Source of the DNA: Coccinella septempunctata
Taxonomy: Eukaryota > Arthropoda > Insecta > Coleoptera > Coccinellidae
Assembly (NCBI RefSeq): GCF_907165205.1
Contig: NC_058192.1
Coordinates: 7,998,001 to 8,062,000, forward strand
DNA: 64,000 bases
Reading direction: 5' to 3'
Part shown: positions 23,353 through 33,741 of the stretch, piece by piece
Position numbering within the stretch: position 1 is the stretch's first letter
How the letters are laid out: each line of letters begins with the position of its first letter
Notes under the pieces: model-generated
What the model saw: the letters and a program-made list of their open reading frames with translations, nothing else
Told to the model about the DNA's origin: nothing
Databases searched by the model: none
Position numbers and translations under genes: made by a program

Positions 23353-25140
23353 TAGTTGGGGAGCCCAAGAGAGAAATTCGAGCGTGTCAGATTAATATGA
23401 GGGAAGGTACCTTGGACCCTGTAGAGTGCCTCTACCGAAAATTAGACCTGTATATAAGGGGAATTGTCTAGGACAGCCTGTCAGAATAGTAAAAAAAAAT
23501 CGATCATTTCTACATACTGGAGCATGTCAGATTAAGATATATGTGGTTAATTACATGTTGAAAAGTATATATTCTCTTAATCTGACAATTTAAGAGTGAC
23601 GAAAATGTTTGGGAGGGTCCAAACTTGCAAAAAAACGTCACGTGTACAGGGTGGGCAAAATTTTAACCCAACGAGATAGAGAAAAATGAATGTACCAATC
23701 CTGTCGTCTTTTTTCGAGAAACTAATAATGTCATCAACTGAATTCCTCTATCTTCTTTTGTTTTTGAGTTATAGAACAAAATTTAAATTTGGGCGATTTC
23801 AGCTTTGGTCCTTATCTCCGTTTCTGTTTGTGCTAGGATGTTGAAATCAAGACATTATAAAGACACTTTTTTGATAGCAATCTAGTGAGGTACTATGATT
23901 TTTTCCTAGAGATTTATTTGTTGTGCTATAACATAAAGCTGTGTGTTTTCTTTTGAGAACCGTAGTTTAAAATGACTTAAAAATAATCGCCACTTTTTTA
24001 CCGTTTCAGAAATATATTATACATTACCCTCAGTCTTTTTAAATCATTTCAAACTACTGTTTTCATAAGAAAAAATACATATTCATGTTATAGCTCAGCA
24101 AATATACCTGTTGGAAAAAATCATAGTACGCCACTGGATTGCTATCAAAAAAGTGTCTCTATAATGTTTTCATTTCAACATCCTAGCTTAAACAGAAACG
24201 GAGATAATGACCTAAGTTGAAATTTTAATTTTGACCTATAACTCGAAAACAAAAGAAGATAGAGTAATGCAGTTGATGGCATTATTAGTTTCCCGAAAAA
24301 AGACGATGGTTATGTGCCATGCATTTTCCTCTATCTTGTTGGGTTGAAAAAGTTGTAATTCAGGTATCACCAATTTTGCCCACCCTGTACATTCTCGAGC
24401 ACGGTGGCTTTTTTCTTTGAAGCTGATGATTCACGAATAACGGAAAAAATATAATCTGACAGTTTCAGCAAGCCAAAACAATAAAAATTGGCCATAAAGG
24501 TCACAAAAATCAGTTTTTTTGAATTATCCCCTCTCCTAGGGCCTCAAATTGTTTTTGCATTCATTATAAAAGTTGTAGAACCTAACATACTCTACAAATT
24601 TTGTCCGAAGTAATTTTGTCTACAATTGAACGTTTTTGAGATATATGGCGATGAATGTACATTAGACTGGGTTTCTATATTGACCTTGACCTTTCGCATG
24701 AGAGGCTAAGCTCCTCGCTCTTATCGTCCTCTAACTCGAAAACGGTTAAGGGGAGGTAAAATTGCTTCAGACAAAAGTTATATAAAACTTTATTATCTAC
24801 AACTTTCATAATCAATAAAGAAACGATTAGAGGTACAGGAAGGGGAGATATTTGAAAAAATGCCTGGTCAGATTAAGAAAACGCCCCCCCTGACTAGTGT
24901 CAGATTAATGGGTCAATACGTCTGCAACACCGAGATTAACCATCTGTATGAAAATCTGACACGCTCGAGTATGTACAAGTAACGATTTTTTTTTGCATTT
25001 TCAAAGGATCACTGTTACCTTGCTTCTCGTCCGAATTGTTATTCTCTTGAAAAGCAGGTTCCAATTCACATATCCTCAAAAAATGTGACACACATGAAAA
25101 AAATTTTTTTTTACCATTTTCACCTCTTCCGCATTTTTTG
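23353..25140. mobile_element. REP3 family, copy b, carrying a foldback insertion
   Basis: The left end TAGTTGGGGAGCC at 23353 is the inverse of the right end of the copy ending at 54067. Many copies of the motif TGTCAGATTA / TAATCTGACA occur in both orientations. Relative to the copy at 52397 it lacks about 0.6 kb including the cysteine-rich reading frame. It contains a separate 741-bp foldback element. The right terminal repeat is not found; similarity fades near 25140. It appears to be a non-autonomous deletion derivative. Confidence 0.7.
23647..24387. mobile_element. 741-bp foldback element
   Basis: Two arms of about 340-350 bp are inverted copies of each other around a loop of about 50 bp near 24010. 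Outer ends are CAGGGTGGGCAAAATT and AATTTTGCCCACCCTG, flanked by TA on both sides. Inner matches include AAAGACACTTTTTTGATAGC against its inverse near 24145. There is no coding frame. If transcribed it would fold into a long hairpin. Confidence 0.88.
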
Positions 25141-27005
25141 GTTAGATGAACGGAATCATAAAAAGTTTCTTCTAGTAAACTTTCATGAAGTTGTAGAATT
25201 AAAACAAGATCTGAAATAATGAACGTATATTATTTATTTCCCACCTCAACTGAAATACGCTGAGTTGGGTTAAAATTCTCAAAACTTTCAAAGAAATTCG
25301 GAGATAACCCATTTCGAACCCTGTCATGGAGCATTTAATTCACCTTCTCTCGAACCTGCCAGGTTGTCGTGCTTACGGAAATTATATATCATCTCTTGAC
25401 AGTGCACTTTGGTCTGAAGAAACCTGATATCTTACTTTTTACCTCTCAGTTTGCGATACTTATCATTTCGAGAAAATTTATTGCAATTGTTATATAATGT
25501 TGAGATGGGAATTCGATAAATTCGTTAACTTTCAAATTAGACAGGGAAAGATAACTGGGAACTCTCCATCCGACAGGCCAAAATCTTGCAATTATAATTT
25601 TCAGTAAAACTGATGAGAAATTGATGTCTCAAAGGTAAAATTTGTATATCTAGTGGATATCTAAGCAATAGTGTAGTGTTTCATGACTCAGTTTCTCAGA
25701 GTTTGATTGGGAAATTTCATGAAATATCAAAATGCTCATTTAACTGAATATGACAATTTTCATCAAAGTGAACATTGAAAGTAATGAAAAATTCAGAATC
25801 CTAATGGAAGGGAAGCAGAAGATATCAATCTCACGCTACCTCAACGTCAATTCGATTAATTTCAAATAACTCCAATCATTCTTTACTGGGAAGAATGATA
25901 TAAAGAATAAATGTTGCCATTGCATATTTCCCAGAATATTCGCTGTACCGTGAATTCAGTACACGTTCTATAATAACCGTGTATAATAAATATACAGTGT
26001 TGCGCCGCAAGTGATAATTGCAAATCTACCCATAAATGTGAAGAAGCAAGGAGCGAAGATTTCCATTAAAGTGTGTAAGTGCCATCGGTGTGACTGTGTC
26101 CCATTTCTCGGAAACGCAGAAATGTTTCAATTCAATCACAGTGTGATTGCATAGACGGTCCAGCAGAAGTTTTGAGAGAGCTATAGCGGCCTACTAAAAA
26201 CATCTAGTGGACGGTCTGCGTCAATGGCCCTATACAGGGTGTGACTTCTTGTCAAAAAACATTGTGTGTCTTTAGTATTCTTATTTCAAGGCCCTCTCCT
26301 TATATACAGCTCCCTAAAGATAGCCCCTGGAATGCAATTTTCAATTTTTTCTCAGAAACCAAAAAACTGACAGAAATGATACTGAGTCGACATTCTTTGG
26401 GTTCGAGAAGGCAATGGTAGTGCTTCCCAGAAGAGGTAAAAAAGCAACCCGTTCTTTCTCGAAAACTTTCATCCTTATTCATATTATACCATTGAGAAAT
26501 TGATTTTTGATAGCTTGATTTATTCTGAGCAAATAAGATCTCTAGTAATTTCTTGCTAAAAGTGAGGGTTTTTGAGAAAAAAAAAATTTCAACAGTGGTA
26601 CGTAGCGTATAGGCTGAAATTATTATCTTCGAACTTAAAATTCACCTAGTAGGCGTATATCATGCTGACATTAAAGGGAAACAGCATCAAATTTCATTTA
26701 TCTCTGGTTTCTTAGGAAAAAAGGAAAGACTTACACTACTTTTAGACAAGGAATGCCCCAAAAAATTTATTAACGAAATTATTTTGAAAGGCACTCTTCA
26801 CAAAGTCTGATGATTATCTACACTCTTAAAATATTTCATAAGGATCGTGTGATATACTTTTATTATCTAAGATTGTTATGGAGAATACAGGATGCCCAAT
26901 ATTAGTTTGAGCCCTCTGCGCAGCATGGTGCTTTTGCGTAAATCCTGCACTGATTAGGACATTGAAAAAATTGGAGAAAAGATGAAGCTACCCCTATGCC
27001 CATTG
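25141..27005. other. Unique DNA, no gene seen
   Basis: Mostly AT-rich. A single TACAGGGTGTGAC element-type end occurs near 26224 without a visible partner. No domain is recognised in any of the short frames. Confidence 0.35.
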
Positions 27006-27465
27006 CTACAGAATATTCTTCCCAAACAGGAATAAATTCAGTGAAATATCCAGGCTTCGCATCACAAAATGTGATACATCTTCCGGGAAAACGTCAACTT
27101 TGAAGTTGGAACTCTCCAGCGTGTCTTGAATCTCGGCCCGTGTGGCAGCAAAAACAAACTCAGCTCCGATTGACAGTGAGGGGACCACCTGAGCGAATAA
27201 ATCTGCAAAGGACGATCCTGTCCCCATCCCCAAACCGCATAAACCACGACTGGGGACATTTTCCGGATGTCAGCAATAAATCAAAGTAGGCGCCAGGCTA
27301 CTCACCTGGGATATGAATCTAGATATCCGTGCGAGGATGCTGTTGCGTACCTGGTCGCTGAGGGCGGTATGGATTGCGCAATTTAATTTATGCCGCTTTC
27401 TAAATATTTTGGCAGGAGGCAATGATTTACTGGTGATTTCGAATCGGCTTGGTCAGGGTGCTAAC
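27006..27465 (-). pseudogene. Coding relic, possibly BEL/Pao pol
   Basis: One minus-strand frame stays open for about 150 codons except for a single TGA (CTGACATCC near 27270). It reads FEITSKSLPPAKIFRK, then LSDQVRNSILARISRFISQV, then a HPENVPSRGL block, then FVFAATRAEIQDTLESSNF, ending at a TAA-type stop near 27006. The HPENVPSRGL block resembles the NPAD-x-x-SRG signature after the RNase H domain of BEL/Pao LTR elements. An overlapping frame gives SLRW near where SLWW would be expected. No LTRs, protease or integrase core are visible. Alternatives are a processed host pseudogene or a host exon; the identity is uncertain, but coding ancestry looks likely. Confidence 0.4.
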
Positions 27466-27736
27466 GGGATGAATATTCAATGGAAGAATGAAATTCGGGC
27501 GGCACTTGCTATATTCTGGCTTAACTTTCACAAGTTGCACAATGACTGACACACTTTGTGATGGGACGACAAAAGATGGGTACTTATTAGCAGTTTCAGG
27601 TTCGGCACCCTTAATCTAATAGCCCTATTCGTGTGGTAAAAGCACGAACAAACAATAATTGAAAAACTTATTCAGAGATGGCACTCAAAGGAAAGAGAAA
27701 GAAATTTGATTTCCATAAAAATATGTCTTCAAGTTA

Positions 27737-29005
27737 CGATATCTTGTTAGCTTAGACCAATTTCAAATATTGCGTTACCATAGCAACGAACAATAACTCA
27801 TTGGAAGTGTCAGTGTGAAGTTTGAGGACAAAAAAGTAAACCAGAGTTACGCAATAAATTAAAAGAAATAAATGTCCACCGAAATTGTGAAAATCGAAAA
27901 ATGTTAGTATCGAGCCATCATCAAGTACCTGTATTTAAAAGGGTTAAGAGGTAAGCAGATTTACGACGATATGCTCAATACCCTTGGTGATCAATGTCCT
28001 TCGTATGCCACCGTGAAAAATTGGACTGCAAGCTTCAAAAGAAGTAAATTTTCCATTACAGATGATGACCGATCGGGAAGGCCAGTTTCTGTGTCAATCG
28101 CCGACAATATCGATGCAGTTCATGACATGATTTTATCAGACCGTCGAATTGGGCTTAAACGGATATCTGAAGCACTGAATATTTCATACGAACTCGTTCA
28201 TCATATAGTTCACGTCAATTTGGACATGAAAAAAATTGCTGCAAAATGGATTCCCAAATGTTTGAATGTTGACCAAAAGCGTTCGAGGGTAGAAGCATCG
28301 CATTCGATCTGTGCTCGATTTGAAAACGATGTAGACTTCTCAAACCGAATTGTTAGTATGGATGAGACTTGGGTGCATTTCTACGATCCAGAAACAAAGC
28401 AACAATCGATGGAATGGCGACACTCTGGTTCTCCAAGACCTAAGAAGTTTCGTGTCCAAAAATCTGCTGGAAAAGTTTTTGCTTCAGTTTATTGGGATTG
28501 CCATGGAGTAATCATGATTGATTTTTTGAATAAGGGTAGAACAATAACCGGAGATTACTATTCGACATTACTGACCACTCTACGGGAAAAAAATTTAAGA
28601 GTAAAGACGCGGAAAGCTATCCAAAGGTGTTTTGTTTTTGCAGGACAACGCCCCCAGCAAACAAATCTCATGGTGCCAAGAAAAAAATTCGTCATTTACA
28701 GTTTGAATTACCAGAACACCCCCCTTATTCGCCAGATTTTTCTCCATCCGACTATCACCTCTTTCCTCAACTGAAAAAAGTTTAAAAGGTCGTAAATTTT
28801 CTTCCAACGAGGAGTTAATCAAAGCTGTGGAGGTCTGGATTGTAGAGCAAGAAAAAACATTTTTTTTGAAAGGTCTGCAGACGTTGCAGGTTCGCTGTAA
28901 TAACTGTATCCAATCAAGAGGAGAGCATGTTAAGTAATACAATATTTTGACCTTGAAATTTTGTTCAGTTCTATAGTAGACTAAGAATTTTTCAATATAT
29001 CCTCG
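27737..29005 (+). mobile_element. Mariner element, copy 3 (longest, 1.27 kb)
   Basis: Bounded by TA at 27735-27736 and 29006-29007. The right terminal repeat (AATTTTTCAATATATCCTCG) is intact. The left one has lost about 10 bases (ACGATATCTTGTTAGCTTAG). The leader with GCGTTACCATAGCAACGAAC precedes the transposase. It is the best reference copy of the family here. Confidence 0.92.
27872..28937 (+). pseudogene. Mariner transposase, one early stop and a late frameshift
   Basis: The ATG at 27872 starts MSTEIVKIEK; codon 12 is TAG where sisters encode LE. From there the frame is open to 28774. It includes the first catalytic aspartate in SMDETWVHF (28364), the SPRPKKFRVQKSAGK block and WDCHGVIMIDFLNKGRTITG. 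After LLTTLREK an insertion in the A run near 28590 shifts the frame, so the last part is read out of frame. That part would hold the second (QDNAPAH-like) and third (PSDYHLF) catalytic aspartates. The intended stop is TAA at 28935-28937. Full length would be about 355 codons, normal for mariner. Inactive as it stands. Confidence 0.9.
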
Positions 29006-29567
29006 TACACTAACTTCTGCTTGAACTTTTTCAGCTCATACACATCTATACTGCCTGATGTAATTTTTTTGAATCAAACTTTCCAAGCAGACGGTCTCCA
29101 ACTCATTTCCTGTCTCTCCTTCATCCTCCGTTCATCAATTTCCATTCAGAAAACAGTCATATACCATATTAATTGCTCCAGCTCTTATGATTCATTGCCT
29201 CGCGTCCAGAAGATCTGGAGCCAGGACAAAAAGACCATAAACTGGTCCGAATTAAACGGCATAGTCATAAATTCGATGTATGTTCACGTCAGAATGAGTT
29301 GTGGCGAATCCCTCGACGAAAAATTAATTGTTCGTGTTTGTCACAATGTCATAAAAGTTATGGCCGGTAAATCAGATTTTAAGTGAGTCCTGTTAACCTG
29401 ATTGCGACGATAGCGACTGGTGGTGTCGCCAGGTTGGTGCTGTATCGGGAGGAATATCTAGGATTTGCGACTAGTCGATGGTATACCTGGTTTATATCAG
29501 ACGAGATGAATCGAGGTAGAAAGCCACAGATATCTAGTGACATGTCATGTTTATTCATGTGCTAGAG
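29006..29567. other. Unique DNA, no gene seen
   Basis: A 121-codon plus-strand frame (29021-29386) begins inside the flank and has no domain. The stretch 29220-29390 is slightly GC-richer and unique. Confidence 0.35.
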
Positions 29568-29848
29568 CAGGCATGGGCAAACTTTTTGAGGGGAGGGCCA
29601 GATAAAATGAAAAATTACCTAGGCGGGCCAAAAAAAAATACACATTTTTATAAGTGATTAACTTTTTTTCGATTTTTACATCAAACATGACTAACATCCT
29701 AGAAAAGTGAAAAAAAATGACAAAAATAAATTATTGTCCGGTAGGATACGAAAGAGTATGTGAAAAATGAAACTTTGATTGAGCTTCTAAGAATTGTCCA
29801 TACTCTGGTAGAAATTGGCCGTGATGATGTTAAAAGCTGGTCACTAAG

Positions 29849-30075
29849 GTGCCAACAGATTACTTTGACGTGACGTGGTCCCAAATCATAATGCGCATTA
29901 TTCGAAAATCTAATATAGGATTTTTGCGGAAGCATTAAATTAGTCAGACGTGACGTTGACACGTGTATTCCCACGTTCCCACATTGAACGCTTCCGCGCA
30001 AAATCCGATGTTAGATTTTTGAATCATGCGCATTATGACATGGGCCCACGTCACGTTAGAGTAATCTGTAGGCAC
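29849..30075. repeat. Nested foldback inside the hAT element
   Basis: The left arm (GTGCCAACAGATTACTTTGA through TTTTTGCGGAAGC) and the right arm (GCTTCCGCGCAAAATCCGAT through GTAATCTGTAGGCAC) are inverted copies of about 86-89 bp around a loop of about 50 bp. It is probably a MITE that inserted into the hAT element, or part of its sub-terminal structure. Confidence 0.8.
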
Positions 30076-30820
30076 ATTTATAGTCGGTTGCTTACGCTGC
30101 TATTCATAGTTTCATAGTGGAAAACACCTGTTCACATAACAATATGCAGTTGTTCCCGAGATATTATGATTATTCATTGAATATGCCCACGATACCAGAT
30201 TCCGCCCGTCATATTTGGTGCTCCTCCCTCCAGTAGTAATGTTGTAAATATTAGTCAAAGGTACTTTGAAGGACGTGATTGTTTGTTTCTTGAAATTTTT
30301 GAAAAATATGTGATATTTTTGTTGCTCTCATCAATGAAAATCAAAAGGTCAAAAATACTTCGAATTACACAGACGTTGACAACGAACCAAACGAAAATTT
30401 CAATGCTTGATTCGTAACTAACCACCTCGAGCATAATATCATAATCTCAGTAACCGTGGTGTTGAATGCTATAACTCGAGGTCCCAAGACTCCCAAGCAA
30501 ATCCAAAATAATTAAGTTTAGAATTGAGAGAACTAGAACACTACACCTATGCTAAGTTGCGCGCAAACTTTGCTAAACTAAAATTAATGTTAGATCCAAT
30601 AATTAATACCGTTCTTAAAGCTCAAAAATTCTCATTTAGAAAGAAACCGTCACTTAATCGATTCAATCTTCGCAGAATCGAATAATTGAATAAATTTTCA
30701 TGTATTAATCACATTTGAATACTGCCTTCATGTTTGGAGCTCAGCAACAAGCCGTTCGTTGCAAGTTTTGGATTCCATGCATCACTATTTGTGTTCTGTG
30801 ATGCAGTCGTTTCAACATCG

Positions 30821-30976
30821 AAGTCCATGCAGCGTAGTTTTGAGATACATGACATAGAAGTTGTTTATCACCAATTAATTCAAAAGGTACTTCTTTAGAT
30901 TTGTGTAAAGTGAATGTAAGCATATGCTTATATTCTAACTTAAGTCATGTATCCCAAAACTAGGCTGCATGGACTT
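30821..30976. repeat. 33-bp-arm hairpin inside the hAT element
   Basis: 30821-30853 and 30944-30976 are reverse complements with two mismatches in 33 (for example AAGTCCATGCAGCG against its inverse), separated by 90 bp. Function unknown. Confidence 0.8.
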
Positions 30977-31266
30977 GGTTCACTTCAGCAGCTATGAAGC
31001 CCCCATTTATCAGTCCTTCTTCCACCTAATACGTTTCCAGCTAATTTGTCTTCGATGTATAATCTTCAACATTTTAAGATGATAATAAACAGTACGCAAC
31101 TTACGCTTTGAGACAACTCGGTATTAGGTGACATTGCTTTTCCTTATCAGCCGGTCGAACTCAGAAAACAAAAATACTGGTGATTGTTTCAAAATCTTGA
31201 CGCGGGCCGGATTAGACTTTCACTTGGGCCGGACCTGGCCCGCGGGCCGTAGTTTGCCCATGCTTA

Positions 31267-31672
31267 TGCTAGAGTATTCCCAAATATATCCTCCTCAATT
31301 TGATTAATCACTACATAGCACACCATCTAAATTCTTAGATTATTTTTCTACAATTGCTAAATGAGTGGACAGGTCATTCAAAGTATGCTTCAATCGTTGG
31401 CTATACTACTTTTTTCACCTCTCAGACAGTTTTCTAAATCCATCTTGAAAAACTGTCTTCTGTCGAGGCTATCCAGGTGGGAAGCCAATTTTCTATTCAG
31501 TTGAAAGAAGTGAGGCTATGACCTACCAAATGTTGCTACATCTATCGAAACAACTATAGTATTCAGAAGGGCAATATTTGGAGAATACAGCGGGAGTAGT
31601 GAAATGTTCCACTCTATGGTTTCTGAATATTTTTCTACTACTTTTTTCGAAGGTAAACTTACGACACACGTA
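31267..31672. other. Unique DNA, no gene seen
   Basis: Short AT-rich spacer between two transposons; nothing recognised. Confidence 0.4.
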
Positions 31673-32874
31673 TACTTCATTCAAATTTATTTTAGCAGTC
31701 GGTTGGCCATGAAATAATTTTCTCAAGTTTTTGTAACTAGAACGAAGTTAGGTTGGCACTCATGAAGTGTCGGTAATGTCATAACGCCGTTGCCACAACT
31801 AATATCAATTTTTATTACGAAAATGCCGAAAGTGATTGAAAAAAGAGACAGGGCTTCAGGAAGTGCTATTTAGAATTCAGGTCCGCTCATTCAAATAGTT
31901 ATACCCTGATATTCGAAAATCCACAATACGTCAGATGGTGGCGAACATATTCAATGTAACAGAATTTATATGTTTCATCTGAATCTAAACGACTTATATT
32001 TCAGCTGGATATTTCCACAATCAGAAAGATTGTGAATGAAGAGAATGACAAAGAATTTCCTTCTATTGGGAGACCCAAAAAAGTGGTGGCATTTGAGAAT
32101 TTTATGTTTGAGTGAATTAATGCGAAAAGTTTACTACAGGATTTTCGATGAATGTCATCGTAGAATAAGTTCCCGAAAATAGATTTTTCTATTTTTCATT
32201 TGACTTGTCCTATACATTGTAAATGTCTTAAGGTACCAATAAATACCTAATTATTATTATTATATCAATGAATTAAGATGAACAGCCACAAATACGCGCA
32301 AGTTGCCCTGTTACTTGTTTATTCATGTGAAATTTTTGTTCAAAGGTGAAGTTCATCTTAACTTGAAACTTCCTTTAATTCCTTTTACTTACGTTGATGC
32401 AAGATGATTTTTGTTGAAGAATTTAACATTCTTGTAATTATCTATTAATTCCTTCGGGAGATACCCATTCCCAACCACTGCATCATATGCATTTCATCTT
32501 CGGGTTAATATTTTTGAAATCTACAAATGATGTAAGCCAAAGAAGATAACGATCATTAACTCTCCTCAAGCTAGTGCATATTATGATATTATACTGATCT
32601 CTTGAATTTTCCATGCAAATAACTGGATTTGGTATGCCTCCAATCAATTTGTATAATCTTCAATTATGTTCGTCACATATTTGCCGAAGAGATTCGACAT
32701 TGTGATAAAATACGTAATAATAGAAACTTTCACGTAGAACGGGCAACATAGCGTTGATTTAAAACCCAAAAATGTTTTGACAAGCTTCATAACCCCACAT
32801 TTTCGTACTATACAGAGTGAAATGCGTCAAATTTCCATGGCCAACCGACTGCTAAAATAAAAGTGAATGAAGTA
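31673..32874 (+). mobile_element. TIR element TIRX, copy 2, with captured LINE end
   Basis: TATACTTCATTCA with ATTTTAGCAGTCGGTTGGCC on the left is mirrored by GGCCAACCGACTGCTAAAAT with GAATGAAGTATA on the right, TA-flanked. Inside, a broken frame starts MPKVIEKRDR at 31823. It later reads PDIRKSTIRQMVANIFNVTE and ISTIRKIVNEENDKEF, then SIGRPKK. This looks like the N-terminal DNA-binding part of a Tc1/mariner-superfamily transposase. The rest of the transposase is lost, and a LINE 3' end sits right after this point. Confidence 0.8.
32090..32265 (+). pseudogene. Captured LINE 3' end
   Basis: It ends in GACTTGTCCTATACATTGTA, then AATGTCTTAAGG and an (ATT)n tail. The same GACTTGTCCTATACATTGT block lies before the tail of the intact LINE at 48338 (minus strand there). 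Upstream, one frame gives LMRKVYYRIFDE, comparable to the LYEKCYYSVDEF end of the intact ORF2. It is therefore the 3' end of a related but different LINE. The same piece is in the sister element at 40458. Confidence 0.7.
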
Positions 32875-33355
32875 TATGTCCCAGAAAAGGATAATCATCT
32901 TGGAGCTAAAAGTGATATTTTTCCTCGAAAAACCGTTCCACCGTGTAGATTCAGTCCACCTCAGAAGAAGTGAAAGATGTGAACTTATCCTCTTCGATAA
33001 AATCTCATAAAAGCTGAATCAAAGACGGCCGAAGGAGCCGAAAGTCCAACAGGCGACAGAGAAGCGAAGCGGTTATAAATATTGTATCATTGTTGATGAG
33101 CAGTGGTGCCACCCACGAAGTGAACGGCTGCTATCTTGTCCCTATTCTTCGTCTGAGTTTTTGTGTCGAAGTCAGTTAATTGCAAACTGAAGCAGTAGCG
33201 ACATCTTCAGAATTGCTTATTCATTCATACGGAGGCTGTGCTCCAAATGACTTGATGGGAAAGGGAAAAATCCATCCATCAGAAAAAAATCAGGGGAAAT
33301 CTAGATGCCTTACTAATTTTGACATTATTTGAAATGCCTATATAGAATGAACCAT
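32875..33355. other. Unique DNA, no gene seen
   Basis: Moderately GC-rich around 33020-33160; no domain or repeat match seen. Confidence 0.35.
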
Positions 33356-33741
33356 AATAGCGCGGTGGCTTTGAAGCTAAGGATTTCAGAAAAACGGAAA
33401 AAATATAATTTGACAGTTTCAGTAAGCCGAAACAATAAAAATTGGCCATAAAGGTTACAAAAATCAGTGTTTTTCAATTATCTCCTCTCCTGAGCTTCAA
33501 ATTGTTTTCGCGTTAATTATAAAAGTTGTGGAGAAGAACATTTTCTACAAATTTTGTCCGAAGCAATTTCCTCTAAGTTTGAACGTTTTTGAGATATAAG
33601 GCGATGAATGTAAATTAGACTGGGTTTCTACATTGACCTTGGCCTTTCGCATGTGTGGCTAAGCTCCTCGCACTCATCACCTTCTAGCTCGAAAACGGTT
33701 AAGGGTATGTAAAATTGCTTCAGACAAAGGTTGTACAGAAG
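33356..33741. repeat. REP3 family, copy c (fragment)
   Basis: It matches REP3 from GCGGTGGCTTTGAAGC through TTGACAGTTTCAGTAAGCC to CTCGAAAACGGTTAAGGG and TTGCTTCAGACAAAGGTTGT, then stops. Both ends are missing and it is non-coding. Confidence 0.75.

Larger units (their letters stand above)
29568..31266. mobile_element. Non-autonomous hAT-like element with 8-bp duplication
   Basis: The ends CAGGCATGGGCAAACTTT and AGTTTGCCCATGCTTA are inverted repeats of the CAGGGGTGGGCAAACT type known from hAT elements, followed inward by GGCGGGCC and CGCGGGCC blocks. TGCTAGAG stands on both sides (29560-29567 and 31267-31274), an exact 8-bp target duplication as expected for hAT. The last four right-end bases are CTTA instead of CCTG, so that end is probably no longer cut. 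No transposase (no hATC dimerisation motif) is readable in the 1.7 kb. Two nested hairpins lie inside. Confidence 0.88.
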
